Of a DNA stretch of 64,000 nucleotides, positions 42,700 through 51,021 are shown one piece after another. A program made the translations under genes and the position numbers. Below the pieces are notes generated by a model that saw only the letters and a program-made list of their open reading frames with translations, was not told where the DNA came from and made no database searches. This DNA comes from Mucilaginibacter gotjawali (GTDB taxonomy: Bacteria; Bacteroidota; Bacteroidia; Sphingobacteriales; Sphingobacteriaceae): contig NZ_AP017313.1 in NCBI RefSeq assembly GCF_002355435.1, positions 2,232,001 through 2,296,000 on the forward strand, written 5' to 3'. Numbering within the stretch: the first letter of the stretch is position 1; each line of letters starts with the position of its first letter.

Positions 42700-43062
42700 T
42701 TAGGGTTTATGGTTTTCAATCAGGTTAATAATCTCTTTCAGGTCGCCGGCGCTGATCTTTTTCTCTTTGGCAAAAAATGTTACCAGGTCTTTATAGGAAT
42801 TTTGAAAATAATCATTCACAAAACCGCTCATAAATTTCTTTTTGTATTCCTGCTCGTTAATGGCAGGTGCATACCTGAATGAGTTCCCCATTTTTTCGGC
42901 AGTTAAAAATCCTTTTTTTTCAAGGTTCTTTATAGTCGATGCCAGGGTGGTATAGGGCGGCCTGGGTTCGCTAAGCTGGTCGAGGAAATCTTTAATAAAA
43001 CCGGTACCCGTTTGCCATACCGCCTGCATGGCTTCTTCTTCTTGAATTGATAGTTTTTCCAT
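42700..43062 (-). CDS. BlaI/MecI family transcriptional repressor
   Basis: 120 residues. Winged helix in residues 1-75 (QEEEAMQAVWQTGTGFIKDFL, recognition helix PPYTTLASTIKNLEKKGFL), then a dimerisation domain. The wing/cleavage region MGNSFRYAPAINEQEYKKKFM is typical. Two adjacent dyads lie just upstream. Forms a two-gene operon with the M56 sensor. In this phylum such pairs usually regulate targets other than beta-lactamase. Confidence 0.95.
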   Translation of the reverse strand: MEKLSIQEEEAMQAVWQTGTGFIKDFLDQLSEPRPPYTTLASTIKNLEKKGFLTAEKMGNSFRYAPAINEQEYKKKFMSGFVNDYFQNSYKDLVTFFAKEKKISAGDLKEIINLIENHKP

Positions 43063-43067
43063 TTATT

Positions 43068-43082
43068 TACGATTGTTTCGTA
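43068..43082. promoter_or_regulatory. BlaI-type operator 1
   Basis: TACGATTGTTTCGTA, dyad TACGA-N5-TCGTA, extended on both sides by TT/AA (43066-43084). It starts 6 nt upstream of the blaI ATG. Confidence 0.7.
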
Positions 43083-43086
43083 AATC

Positions 43087-43101
43087 TACGAATATTTCGT
43101 A
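43087..43101. promoter_or_regulatory. BlaI-type operator 2
   Basis: TACGAATATTTCGTA, same dyad, centre 19 bp from operator 1, adjacent to the -7 element at 43108-43115. Confidence 0.7.
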
Positions 43102-43107
43102 ATAATC

Positions 43108-43115
43108 CAAATTTA
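43108..43115 (-). promoter_or_regulatory. -7 element TAAATTTG of blaI
   Basis: Exact TAnnTTTG on the minus strand; the predicted start falls at operator 2. Confidence 0.6.
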
Positions 43116-43238
43116 TTTTAATAATGTATAATAATTGTTACATCAAATTGCATCATATACAAATACATACATTACTTATACACAGGTTTGGAACATTCAC
43201 CTGAATAAATTAATTTAGTTGACTAAAATCACAACGCT

Positions 43239-43712
43239 ATGTTAATCAACCGGAAAATTTTGGCTACGCTGGCTATTACATCTGTAATATCTGTTGTAGC
43301 ACTAACCTCTATGGCGCCTCAACAGGAGAAAGGAGGGTTTATGAATGTAAAAGTATTACCCAAAAACCTTACAGACAAGCAGCTGCATATGATTATGCGC
43401 GAATGGGCAACATCCCTGGGTGTACGATGCGATTTTTGCCATGCGCCGAATGCTGAAGGTAAAGGCCTGGATTTTGCCAGCGATGCCAAACCCGAAAAGG
43501 AAATGGCACGCCACATGTTCAAAATGATGAACAAAATTAACCAGAAATTTTTTGAAGCAAAAAAAGATTCCCTTGGAATGATGGCGCATACAGGTGTCAA
43601 TTGCTATACCTGTCACCGTGGCGAATCTCACCCCGAAATAAAAGTCCCCGAAGGCAGAAGAGGCCCTGGTCCTGGTGGCCCTGGTCCCGGCGGCCCCGAA
43701 AATCATCAATAA
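43239..43712 (+). CDS. Dihaem c-type cytochrome, photosynthetic-reaction-centre cytochrome-like family
   Basis: 157 residues. N-terminal signal/anchor helix (ILATLAITSVISVVALTSM). Two haem motifs, CDFCH and CYTCH. MREWATSLGVRCDFCH is typical of the small Bacteroidota members of the PF02276 family. The C-terminal GPGPGGPGPGGPE is low complexity. Electron partner unknown. A perfect 13-bp hairpin follows. Confidence 0.88.
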   Translation: MLINRKILATLAITSVISVVALTSMAPQQEKGGFMNVKVLPKNLTDKQLHMIMREWATSLGVRCDFCHAPNAEGKGLDFASDAKPEKEMARHMFKMMNKINQKFFEAKKDSLGMMAHTGVNCYTCHRGESHPEIKVPEGRRGPGPGGPGPGGPENHQ

Positions 43713-43718
43713 AATAAC

Positions 43719-43751
43719 AAACACCCTGCAGCAAGCCACTGCAGGGTGTTT
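43719..43751 (+). terminator. Hairpin after the cytochrome gene
   Basis: AAACACCCTGCAG (43719-43731), 7-nt loop, CTGCAGGGTGTTT (43739-43751). Thirteen perfect pairs; only three T at the end, so termination is likely but not ideal. Confidence 0.75.
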
Positions 43752-43765
43752 CACTTTGTAAGACG

Positions 43766-44293
43766 ATGACAATGGAAAAAGTAATATTGCTGGATGCCCG
43801 CGAGGAAGATCTGGAGGCCATACTGGCCATATACAATGATGTTATTATAAATACCACCGCCGTTTACAGTGAAAAACCTCACTCACTGCAAATGCGTAAA
43901 GAATGGTACCACGAGCGGGTGAATAATAATTTCCCGGTGTACGTGGCTGAAGTTGCCGGGAAAATAGCTGGTTTTAGCAGTTTTGGGCATTTCAGGGCCT
44001 GGCCCTGTTACCGGTACACCGTTGAGGTATCTGTTTATGTGGACCGGTCATTCAGGGGAAAGGGGATCAGCAAAATATTGTCGCTCGCTTTAATTGACCG
44101 GGCAAAAGCAATGAATATCCATGCCGTTATTGCGGGTATCAGCGCAGATAACTGGATCAGTATTCAGCTTCACCAGTCCCTGGGTTTTAAGGAGGTGGCA
44201 AATTTTAAAGAAGTTGGCTACAAATTCGGCCGTTGGCTCGACCTTAAGTTTTTTGAGTTATTAATTGATAATAATCCGGGGCCTATTTTTTGA
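43766..44293 (+). CDS. GNAT acetyltransferase, phosphinothricin-acetyltransferase-like
   Basis: 175 residues (the ATG at 43772 is an equally likely start). DAREEDLEAILAIYNDVI, EVSVYVDRSFRGKGISKIL (acetyl-CoA loop) and LHQSLGFKEVANFKEVGYKFGRWLD are typical of the PAT/YncA group, which acetylates amino-acid-like compounds. The 3' end overlaps the convergent small membrane protein gene by 11 bp. Confidence 0.9.
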   Translation: MTMEKVILLDAREEDLEAILAIYNDVIINTTAVYSEKPHSLQMRKEWYHERVNNNFPVYVAEVAGKIAGFSSFGHFRAWPCYRYTVEVSVYVDRSFRGKGISKILSLALIDRAKAMNIHAVIAGISADNWISIQLHQSLGFKEVANFKEVGYKFGRWLDLKFFELLIDNNPGPIF

Positions 44294-44477
44294 TGGTCTT
44301 TTTAAGGTATTTGTTATACAAATACTCCGCATATCCAACGCTGATATAGTCAGGGAATTTCCAATTGGGGAAATAGGTCCTTTTTAAATATTTAATATAG
44401 CTAAAGAATAAAACTCCGATAAATAGAAATACGGCCAGAGCGAAAAGAATTTTAGCAAATAAAATTAAAGTATCCAT
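44283..44477 (-). CDS. Small single-helix membrane protein
   Basis: 64 residues: one hydrophobic segment (residues 4-28) followed by a basic/aromatic cytoplasmic or periplasmic tail (YIKYLKRTYFPNWKFPDYIS). No family recognised. It overlaps the end of the preceding convergent gene. Confidence 0.6.
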   Translation of the reverse strand: MDTLILFAKILFALAVFLFIGVLFFSYIKYLKRTYFPNWKFPDYISVGYAEYLYNKYLKKTIKK

Positions 44478-44691
44478 GCGGTTTGCTTTTTTGGGTGTTT
44501 TACGACAACAATGTGCATATAGTTGCGCTTATTTTAATTTTTATGAGAAAGTTTTATGCCGGAATTAAATAGGGTTGACAATTAACTGATAACCAGTTGT
44601 TAATACTAAGTATAAAGAAACCGCCTGTTCTTACGGCAATATCTTTGTTTTCTATTGCGGGTTTAGCGCTTTAACTTACCGGCTAATCCAT

Positions 44692-44699
44692 TACATTTG
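44692..44699 (+). promoter_or_regulatory. -7 element TACATTTG of accC
   Basis: Exact TAnnTTTG, 5 nt before the ATG at 44705. Confidence 0.6.
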
Positions 44700-44704
44700 T
44701 TTCT

Positions 44705-46186
44705 ATGCAAAAAATTCTTGTTGCCAACCGCGGCGAAATAGCGTTAAGGGTAATGCGTTCCGCACGCGAAATGGGTATAAAAACTGTTGCGGTTTATTCA
44801 GATGCTGATCGCGATGCGCTTCATGTTCGTTATGCAGATGAGGCGGTTCATATCGGCGAATCGCCTTCGGCAAAATCATACCTTGCTGGAGAAAAGATCA
44901 TTGCCGCGTGTAAACAAACAGGGGCCCGGGCAATACATCCCGGCTATGGTTTTTTGAGCGAGAATGCAGCTTTTGCACGAATGGTTAGGGAAGCCGGGTT
45001 GATATTGATAGGCCCATCGCCCGAGGCGATGGAAATTATGGGGAACAAGCTTTCAGCAAAGGCGGCAGCATTGAAATATGATATCCCGATGGTGCCCGGT
45101 ACCGAAGAAGCGATTACAGATATTGAAGAAGCCAAACGCAGAGCCGTTGAAGTGGGTTTCCCGATCCTGATAAAAGCGGCTGCAGGCGGCGGCGGCAAAG
45201 GCATGCGGATAGTGGATGCTGCAGCTGATTTTGAAGAACAAATGGCCCTGGCGGTATCTGAAGCAACCTCTGCCTTTGGGGATGGTTCAGTTTTTATTGA
45301 ACGGTATGTTTCATCGCCCCGTCACATCGAGATCCAGGTGCTTGGTGATACCCATGGCAATATCCTTCATCTTTTTGAACGGGATTGCTCTGTACAACGC
45401 CGCCACCAGAAGGTAATTGAAGAGGCGCCGTCATCGGTATTAACGCCGGAGATCAGGCGGCAAATGGGCAAATGTGCGGTGGATGTGGCCCGCTCAGTTA
45501 ATTACACCGGCGCCGGCACTGTTGAGTTTATTATGGATGAGCAACTCAACTTTTACTTTTTAGAAATGAACACCCGCCTGCAGGTAGAGCACCCGGTAAC
45601 AGAACTGATTACCGGGATCGACCTGGTGAAAGAACAGATTCGCATCGCAAGGGGAGAAGCCATCAGCTTTAAACAGGAGGACCTGGAAATAAATGGACAT
45701 GCCATTGAACTGCGGGTTTATGCAGAAGATCCGGACAATAACTTTTTACCTGACATTGGCACGCTGCAAACCTATGTTACTCCAAAAGGGCCGGGCGTTA
45801 GGGTGGATGATGGCTTTGAGCAGGGGATGGAGATCCCAATTTATTACGACCCCATGATCGCCAAACTGATCACTTATGGCAAGGACAGGGACGAGGCCAT
45901 TGAACGCATGCTGCGCGCCATTGATGAGTATAATATAACCGGTATTACCACTACGCTCGGCTTCGGGAAGTTTGTGATGCAGCATCCGGCGTTTACTTCC
46001 GGAAACTTTGATACGCATTTTGTAAAGAAATATTTTACACCCGGATCATTGCAAAACAGTACAGATGACGAAGCGATGATAGCTGCCCTGGTGATGGAGC
46101 GGCTACTAAGCGAAAAGAAAGTACAAACGATTGATGTTGCGGAGGCCGTTGCGGGTAACTGGTTGAAAAACCGAAAGGAGTTTTAA
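44705..46186 (+). CDS. accC: Acetyl/propionyl-CoA carboxylase biotin carboxylase subunit
   Basis: 493 residues, full biotin carboxylase. QKILVANRGEIALRVMR start, ATP-grasp with KAAAGGGGKGMRIV, and EMNTRLQVEHPVTE. It carboxylates the biotin of a carrier protein with ATP and bicarbonate. The carrier and carboxyltransferase genes are not adjacent, so acetyl-CoA versus propionyl-CoA cannot be decided; the 40-residue C-terminal extension (FVKKYFTPGSLQNSTDDEAMI) favours the propionyl-type of this phylum. Probably leaderless. Confidence 0.94.
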   Translation: MQKILVANRGEIALRVMRSAREMGIKTVAVYSDADRDALHVRYADEAVHIGESPSAKSYLAGEKIIAACKQTGARAIHPGYGFLSENAAFARMVREAGLILIGPSPEAMEIMGNKLSAKAAALKYDIPMVPGTEEAITDIEEAKRRAVEVGFPILIKAAAGGGGKGMRIVDAAADFEEQMALAVSEATSAFGDGSVFIERYVSSPRHIEIQVLGDTHGNILHLFERDCSVQRRHQKVIEEAPSSVLTPEIRRQMGKCAVDVARSVNYTGAGTVEFIMDEQLNFYFLEMNTRLQVEHPVTELITGIDLVKEQIRIARGEAISFKQEDLEINGHAIELRVYAEDPDNNFLPDIGTLQTYVTPKGPGVRVDDGFEQGMEIPIYYDPMIAKLITYGKDRDEAIERMLRAIDEYNITGITTTLGFGKFVMQHPAFTSGNFDTHFVKKYFTPGSLQNSTDDEAMIAALVMERLLSEKKVQTIDVAEAVAGNWLKNRKEF

Positions 46187-46204
46187 CGCTATTTTACTTC
46201 GTTA

Positions 46205-46660
46205 TTATTGTTTTGCTAAAAAATAATCGATCAAACTTGCCTGCCCGCCATTGATTTTGATTTTCGCTTCATCCGCATCAAACCAGTCCGCGCGGTCAAT
46301 TTCGGGGAACGATTTCATTTTGCCTGATTTCGGCGGCCATTCCATTTCAAAAAGGTTACTGGTTATCTTTGCAGGGTCAATGTCCCCTTCCAGGGCCCAT
46401 GCGTGAACGATCTTTCCGCTTTTTAGCGTAACAGGAGCTAAGAGAATAAAATCACCATCAACGTGCTGGCCCGTTTCTTCGAAAAACTCTCTTTTGGCGG
46501 CTGCCAGGGGTTCTTCATCTTCCGGGTATTCTCCTTTCGGGATCGACCAAACACCTAAGTCCTTATTTTTAAAATAGGGCCCGCCGGGATGAACCAAAAA
46601 AAATTCAAATTGCCTGTTGATTTTACGGTACAATAATATACCCGCACTTTTTTTAGCCAT
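46205..46660 (-). CDS. NUDIX hydrolase (Ap4A-type)
   Basis: 151 residues. NUDIX box GEYPEDEEPLAAAKREFFEETGQ, preceded by KSAGILLYRK and GVWSIPKGEY typical of bis(5'-nucleosyl)-tetraphosphatase-like enzymes. It cleaves nucleoside diphosphates linked to another group. The -7 element TAGTTTTG lies 30 nt upstream. Confidence 0.93.
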   Translation of the reverse strand: MAKKSAGILLYRKINRQFEFFLVHPGGPYFKNKDLGVWSIPKGEYPEDEEPLAAAKREFFEETGQHVDGDFILLAPVTLKSGKIVHAWALEGDIDPAKITSNLFEMEWPPKSGKMKSFPEIDRADWFDADEAKIKINGGQASLIDYFLAKQ

Positions 46661-46690
46661 AAAGGAGATTTAAGGCAAGTTTACAAATTG

Positions 46691-46698
46691 CAAAACTA
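46691..46698 (-). promoter_or_regulatory. -7 element TAGTTTTG of the NUDIX gene
   Basis: Exact TAnnTTTG on the minus strand. Confidence 0.5.
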
Positions 46699-46740
46699 TT
46701 ATCGCTAATTTTACTTTGTTAAGGAAGAATAACAAATAAA

Positions 46741-47220
46741 ATGATTGACAATAACTGGACGAAATTTAAAGTCATCGGCGACTTTAATACAGATATCAGG
46801 AGCCTGTACGAAGCCTGGGCAACTCCAGAAGGACTGGAAAAATGGTTTTTACGCAAAGCGGAGTTTTATACGATAGCGGGAAGGCTCCGTGAGCCGGAAG
46901 AATTTATTTTAAAGGAGGATGCCTATGAATGGTATTGGCATGGGTTTGATGACAGCGCGGTAGAAAAAGGACAGATCCTTGAAGCCAACGGCACCGATTT
47001 TATAAAATTCAGTTTCTCAGGTAACAGCATTGTAAGTATCAATATTTATACCCGTAATGGGGTAAGCATAGTGGAACTAACCCAGGTGAACATTCCTGAA
47101 GAAAGTGATCCTTCAAAAAATCTGTTTGTACAATGCCAGGTGGGGTGGACTTTTTACATGGCCAACCTGAAATCAATAATGGAAGGCGGCATCGACCTTC
47201 GGAATAAAAAGTGGAGCTAA
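46741..47220 (+). CDS. SRPBCC/START-like domain protein (AHSA1-like)
   Basis: 159 residues of a helix-grip fold: DIRSLYEAWATPEGLEKWFL start and QCQVGWTFYMANLKSIMEGG end, as in AHSA1-type proteins. These bind hydrophobic ligands or assist Hsp90; here function is unknown. Single gene with its own 80-bp upstream region. Confidence 0.85.
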   Translation: MIDNNWTKFKVIGDFNTDIRSLYEAWATPEGLEKWFLRKAEFYTIAGRLREPEEFILKEDAYEWYWHGFDDSAVEKGQILEANGTDFIKFSFSGNSIVSINIYTRNGVSIVELTQVNIPEESDPSKNLFVQCQVGWTFYMANLKSIMEGGIDLRNKKWS

Positions 47221-47245
47221 GCAGTAATTTTAAATAGGGGCAGGC

Positions 47246-47275
47246 AGGCCCCCTAACTCCCTAAAGGGGGAATTT
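47246..47275. repeat. CCCCCTAACTCCCTAAAGGGGG hairpin element
   Basis: CCCCCT (about 47251-47256) pairs with AGGGGG (about 47266-47272). Related to 22816-22900. Confidence 0.5.
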
Positions 47276-47291
47276 TAGCGTCAGGGTAGCT

Positions 47292-47684
47292 TTAAAATTC
47301 GTCAACTGTATCACGTGTGAGCTGATCGGTTATATAAAGTGTGAGTTTATTTTTTTCAGGGTCGATAATGAATTTACAGGTTTCGGTATAATCATCTGTC
47401 CTGAAAATATCAGCGCAGCCATAAGTAAAGGAGACTTTATAGGCCAGTTTTACTTTGCCAGAATGGGTGATACTATCGTATTCAGCCTCCGCAACTTTTA
47501 TTTCCGAGGCAACCGGCGAACCGCCGTCCCGTTTGTGGAATTCTACCAGCCAGGGCGCTATTGCTGTAAAAGCGTTGCCGTTATCCTCCGATAATACGCC
47601 GTCGATAAAATGTTTTATAGTAATTTGTTGATGCTGAAGTCCGGATAAATGATCTTCCCTAATATCAAATGTCAATGCTGGCAT
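47292..47684 (-). CDS. Hypothetical protein
   Basis: 130 residues from the ATG at 47684. No signal peptide or membrane helix; mixed beta/alpha with charged C-terminus. I do not recognise the family. The -7 element TATATTTG ends 3 nt before the ATG, which supports this start and predicts a leaderless mRNA. Confidence 0.75.
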   Translation of the reverse strand: MPALTFDIREDHLSGLQHQQITIKHFIDGVLSEDNGNAFTAIAPWLVEFHKRDGGSPVASEIKVAEAEYDSITHSGKVKLAYKVSFTYGCADIFRTDDYTETCKFIIDPEKNKLTLYITDQLTRDTVDEF

Positions 47685-47687
47685 CCG

Positions 47688-47695
47688 CAAATATA
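47688..47695 (-). promoter_or_regulatory. -7 element TATATTTG of the hypothetical gene
   Basis: Exact TAnnTTTG on the minus strand, 3 nt before the ATG at 47684. Confidence 0.55.
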
Positions 47696-47748
47696 TTTTA
47701 TCTTTTTCAAAACCACTTTAAAATGACTTTCAATCACGAGTAAATAGT

Positions 47749-47756
47749 TAGTTTTG
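47749..47756 (+). promoter_or_regulatory. -7 element TAGTTTTG of ribE
   Basis: Exact TAnnTTTG, 50 nt before the ATG. The leader contains CCCTCGGCC/GGCGGAGGG, a near-perfect hairpin. I do not see an FMN riboswitch. Confidence 0.5.
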
Positions 47757-47806
47757 CTTGAAAATAATACCCTCGGCCCACAGGCGGAGGGCAGGGAGCC
47801 AGGCCA

Positions 47807-48391
47807 ATGTTTACAGGAATCATCGAAACTTTAGGAAAAGTAACCGCGTTGCGGCACGATCAAGGGAATTTGCACATCACCGTGGAATCAGCAATTGCCA
47901 CTGAATTGAAAATAGACCAGTCGGTTGCGCATAACGGGGTTTGTTTAACGGTGATCGCCCTTACCGATGGTACGCATACGGTAACCGCCATTGAAGAAAC
48001 ATTAAATAAAAGCAGCCTCGGTCAATTAAAGGTAGGCGACCTGGTTAACCTGGAACGCTGTATGCAAATGAACGCCCGCCTGGATGGCCATATTGTGCAG
48101 GGCCATGTGGATCAAACCGCTATTTGCACCGGTTTTGCAGCGTTGGACGGCAGCTGGGAATATACATTTGCATATGATGCCGCTGCCGGAAATGTTACGG
48201 TAGAAAAGGGTTCTATCTGCGTTAACGGCATCAGCCTCACCGTTGTAAATTCAAAAGCCAATAGTTTTTCGGTCGCTATTATCCCTTACACTTTCGAACA
48301 TACCAACCTGCAGCAGGTGAGGGAAGGATCTGTAGTTAACCTTGAGTTTGATATTATCGGCAAGTATGTGGCAAGATTGATGCAGCGCTAA
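47807..48391 (+). CDS. ribE: Riboflavin synthase alpha chain
   Basis: 194 residues with two lumazine-binding repeats, each starting MFTGIIE-like / DGHIVQGHVDQ, and SICVNGISLTV. It makes riboflavin from two 6,7-dimethyl-8-ribityllumazine molecules. The stop codon overlaps the stop of the convergent TPR gene (CTAA, 48388-48391). No other rib gene adjacent. Confidence 0.96.
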   Translation: MFTGIIETLGKVTALRHDQGNLHITVESAIATELKIDQSVAHNGVCLTVIALTDGTHTVTAIEETLNKSSLGQLKVGDLVNLERCMQMNARLDGHIVQGHVDQTAICTGFAALDGSWEYTFAYDAAAGNVTVEKGSICVNGISLTVVNSKANSFSVAIIPYTFEHTNLQQVREGSVVNLEFDIIGKYVARLMQR

Positions 48392-49536
48392 CGGGATAAT
48401 TCTCCAATCCGCTTTTTTGAATAAATGAGATAGGGCCTTTGATCTGCTGGCGGATCGCTTTTTGCATACTTTTTATAATACTGCAGTGCCAGCGCTTTAT
48501 TCTTTAGCTGCATATCATACAAACCGGCAATATCATAGTAAGTTAAAGGCATTACACCATACAACAGGCTTTTTTGATAAGCGCTTACCGCTTTTTTAAC
48601 CTGGTGTACCTGGCTGTAAGAGTCAGCCATCTCGCCATAGTACGAATTAACGTTATTCGAAATCGCTTCCTTTATCGCTTTTTCGAAATAGGTGATGGCC
48701 ATTGGCTGGTCGCCCAAAGCTTTATAGCTCATGCCGGTACAGTAATACGATATTTCTGTGGCTGTATTGGTTTCTTCCAAAAGTTTAAAAGTATGGATAC
48801 AGTTGTTGTAATCTTTTAGTTCGTAATAGGAGGTGCCAAGGGTACTGATTACTATATTTTGCCGCTGCCCGTAATTGATGAGTTTGGTGCATTCCAAAAC
48901 CGTTTCCGGATATTTTTTCAGGTGATAATCCACCTGGGCCTTGCTCATTAATAGCAGTAAATTTGCGGTATCGGCTTTCAATGCCCCGCTTACAACGGTA
49001 TCTGCTTTTTGATATTGTTTCGCATTGATATAAAATGAAGAAAGGTCATAGGCCACGCCCGGTTCGCCTGGATTGATCTGGTTTGCCTTTTCATAATACT
49101 TTAGGGCATCTGTCACGTTACCCGCGTTTAACGACATACTGCCCATTTGCTTGTAAACGCTGAAATTGGTGCTGTCCTTCGCAAGGATCTTTTTATAATA
49201 AAACAACGCCTTAATATTGTCGCCCCTTCGTGCCATGATGTTACCCAGGCTGAATATGACGGATGTATTGGTAGTATCCGCAGAAAAAATGCGCCCGTAA
49301 TAAGCTTCAGCGTCAGGTAACCTGCCGGCCATTTGCGATGAATAGGCCAAACTATTCAATATTTTGAGATCAGTTACAGGCTCCGGATATGTTTTTTTGA
49401 GGTAATCGGCTGCATCCGCAAAACGCTGGTTTTGATAATATTCCAGCAGCAGGGCGTCATCGGCTTTTGCGCCTTCCTGCCCGTACACTGCCGGAATAAA
49501 ACATATGATGATGAGGCTTATGTATAGCGATTTCAT
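48388..49536 (-). CDS. Exported TPR repeat protein
   Basis: 382 residues with a signal peptide (to about VYGQ). About eight tetratricopeptide repeats, e.g. AYDLSSFYINAKQYQKAD and ALKYYEKANQINPGEPG. Probably a periplasmic scaffold for protein interactions. Partner unknown. Confidence 0.88.
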   Translation of the reverse strand: MKSLYISLIIICFIPAVYGQEGAKADDALLLEYYQNQRFADAADYLKKTYPEPVTDLKILNSLAYSSQMAGRLPDAEAYYGRIFSADTTNTSVIFSLGNIMARRGDNIKALFYYKKILAKDSTNFSVYKQMGSMSLNAGNVTDALKYYEKANQINPGEPGVAYDLSSFYINAKQYQKADTVVSGALKADTANLLLLMSKAQVDYHLKKYPETVLECTKLINYGQRQNIVISTLGTSYYELKDYNNCIHTFKLLEETNTATEISYYCTGMSYKALGDQPMAITYFEKAIKEAISNNVNSYYGEMADSYSQVHQVKKAVSAYQKSLLYGVMPLTYYDIAGLYDMQLKNKALALQYYKKYAKSDPPADQRPYLIYSKKRIGELSR

Positions 49537-49629
49537 TCAACTAAATTATTAGTTATAAATCATAAATCCAAATTTTTAAACTTTTTGAGTGTATTGGTGT
49601 TGTACATGTATAAACAAAAACACAACATT

Positions 49630-49920
49630 ATGGATAAGTTAAAGAAATTCGGGTTGATGGAAAAAATTGTCCATGAATTGGAGGATTTAAAGAATAGTCA
49701 GCAGGCCATCATTGTAAAGCTGGCAAAAGTTGAGGTTGACAATATAGAATTGGGCAACAAACGACTGGAAAAGGATCTGCCGGACATGCACCAGCGCGTT
49801 ACCGACAACCTGGATACCATTACCGGTTTGCTGGAAGATTTTGCTGCCCAAACTGATCAGTACAGTGATAAAAATAATATCACTGCGCTAAAGGAACAGG
49901 AAGCGATTGACAACGTATAA
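49630..49920 (+). CDS. Small coiled-coil protein
   Basis: 96 residues from the ATG at 49630. Helical throughout (EKIVHELEDLKNSQQAIIVKL). No signal peptide. A terminator follows 8 nt after the stop, so this is a one-gene transcript. Family not recognised. Confidence 0.75.
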   Translation: MDKLKKFGLMEKIVHELEDLKNSQQAIIVKLAKVEVDNIELGNKRLEKDLPDMHQRVTDNLDTITGLLEDFAAQTDQYSDKNNITALKEQEAIDNV

Positions 49921-49928
49921 GAAAATTG

Positions 49929-49957
49929 ATCCCCGGAAACGGGGATTTATTTTTTAT
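49929..49957 (+). terminator. Terminator of the coiled-coil gene
   Basis: ATCCCCG (49929-49935), GAAA tetraloop, CGGGGAT (49940-49946), T-rich tail to 49957. Confidence 0.9.
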
Positions 49958-49985
49958 ACTTTAATTTTAACGGCGATCAATTGCA

Positions 49986-50969
49986 CTATTGGTACTGAAT
50001 ATAGATCGGTCTTGGCTTCAGCTGCAAAATTTCTTTCGGTGTTAACATCCGGTGGGTATCTTTTTTAATGTCGTTTTTATAAAACAACTTAAAGCCGGTA
50101 AACTGTACCGGTTCGCGGGCCACTATCTGGCGGTAGGTGCCCTGTTTTAAACTGGTACCACCCCAGCCGTCCATGTCCATAACAAACTGCACTTCGGGGT
50201 GTAATTTAATCTTCTGGTAATTGGTTACCATGCGCTGGGTAAACCGGTGGATGATAAATATTTTTGGCGGCAGGTTGTACTTTTTCACCAGGTCGGCCAG
50301 GTATTTGTTCACATAGTTAATGTCTTCGGCATCTAAAGTCCCTATCCGTTTGCCCGGGACACTGCCTTCTTTCATGGAGAACTCGGGGTCAATCCCCAGG
50401 TGAACGTCCGGCATCTGCAAATATTTTTCCAGCCTTGGAATCTCGGTTTGTACCGTACTGAAACCATTCTGCACATCAAGAAAAATGATGGCATGGATTG
50501 ACCGCGCCATATGGATCACACTATCTATCTGTTTAAATGGCATCCGCAGGTTATGCAACCCGTTGCTGCCGGCATCGGCCTGTGCTGTAACGCAGATGTA
50601 ATGCAATGCAGGGATCACCGGCGTGGTGGTATCGGCCTTCTCCCAAACTTTTACTTCTGCCTTTAATTTAGCCAGCATTATTTTAGGCGGATATTGACCC
50701 AATACCCCCATGTTTTTGGAGTACATATTGCCATAATAAGCCACAATGCGGTTAAATGGCAAAAGCGCTCCCGGCAAAGGTTTGGGCGTATTTTTAACCG
50801 GCCACCTGCCTGTTTTATCACCATTCGCCAGTTGATGCATCAGCGAATCGTATAAAAGGGTATCAATTCGCTTAACTGTGATAGTATCGGTAATTTTCGG
50901 CCGATCAGCGGCTTTTACGGACAGGTAAAAACAAAAAAGGGCGATGAACGCAATTGTCGTTTTTTTCAA
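49986..50969 (-). CDS. Exported protein, possible TIM-barrel hydrolase of unknown family
   Basis: 327 residues with a signal peptide (to about VKAA). Segments RIVAYYGNMYSKNMGVLG, AIIFLDVQNGFST, VHLGIDPEFSM, KIFIIHRFTQRM and VQFVMDMDGWGG look like successive beta-strand ends of a TIM barrel with Asp/Glu residues that could be catalytic. Similar sequences occur in actinobacteria as uncharacterised secreted proteins. I cannot name the activity. Confidence 0.75.
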   Translation of the reverse strand: MKKTTIAFIALFCFYLSVKAADRPKITDTITVKRIDTLLYDSLMHQLANGDKTGRWPVKNTPKPLPGALLPFNRIVAYYGNMYSKNMGVLGQYPPKIMLAKLKAEVKVWEKADTTTPVIPALHYICVTAQADAGSNGLHNLRMPFKQIDSVIHMARSIHAIIFLDVQNGFSTVQTEIPRLEKYLQMPDVHLGIDPEFSMKEGSVPGKRIGTLDAEDINYVNKYLADLVKKYNLPPKIFIIHRFTQRMVTNYQKIKLHPEVQFVMDMDGWGGTSLKQGTYRQIVAREPVQFTGFKLFYKNDIKKDTHRMLTPKEILQLKPRPIYIQYQ

Positions 50970-50975
50970 AATAAA

Positions 50976-51021
50976 CTTTTTTAACTAATCTCTAATCAAC
51001 CAATCTCTACTCACTAATCTA
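50976..51021. repeat. CTAATCTCTAATC-word repeat overlapping the hscA stop
   Basis: Minus strand words GATTAGAGATTAG and ATTAGTGAGTAGAGATTGG. The hscA stop TAG (51014-51016) lies in this repeat. Same family as 27375-27609 and 57617-57760. Confidence 0.7.

Noticed and set aside
47757..47806. FMN riboswitch before ribE
   Set aside because: The leader is only about 50 nt and holds a simple hairpin; conserved FMN aptamer segments are not present.
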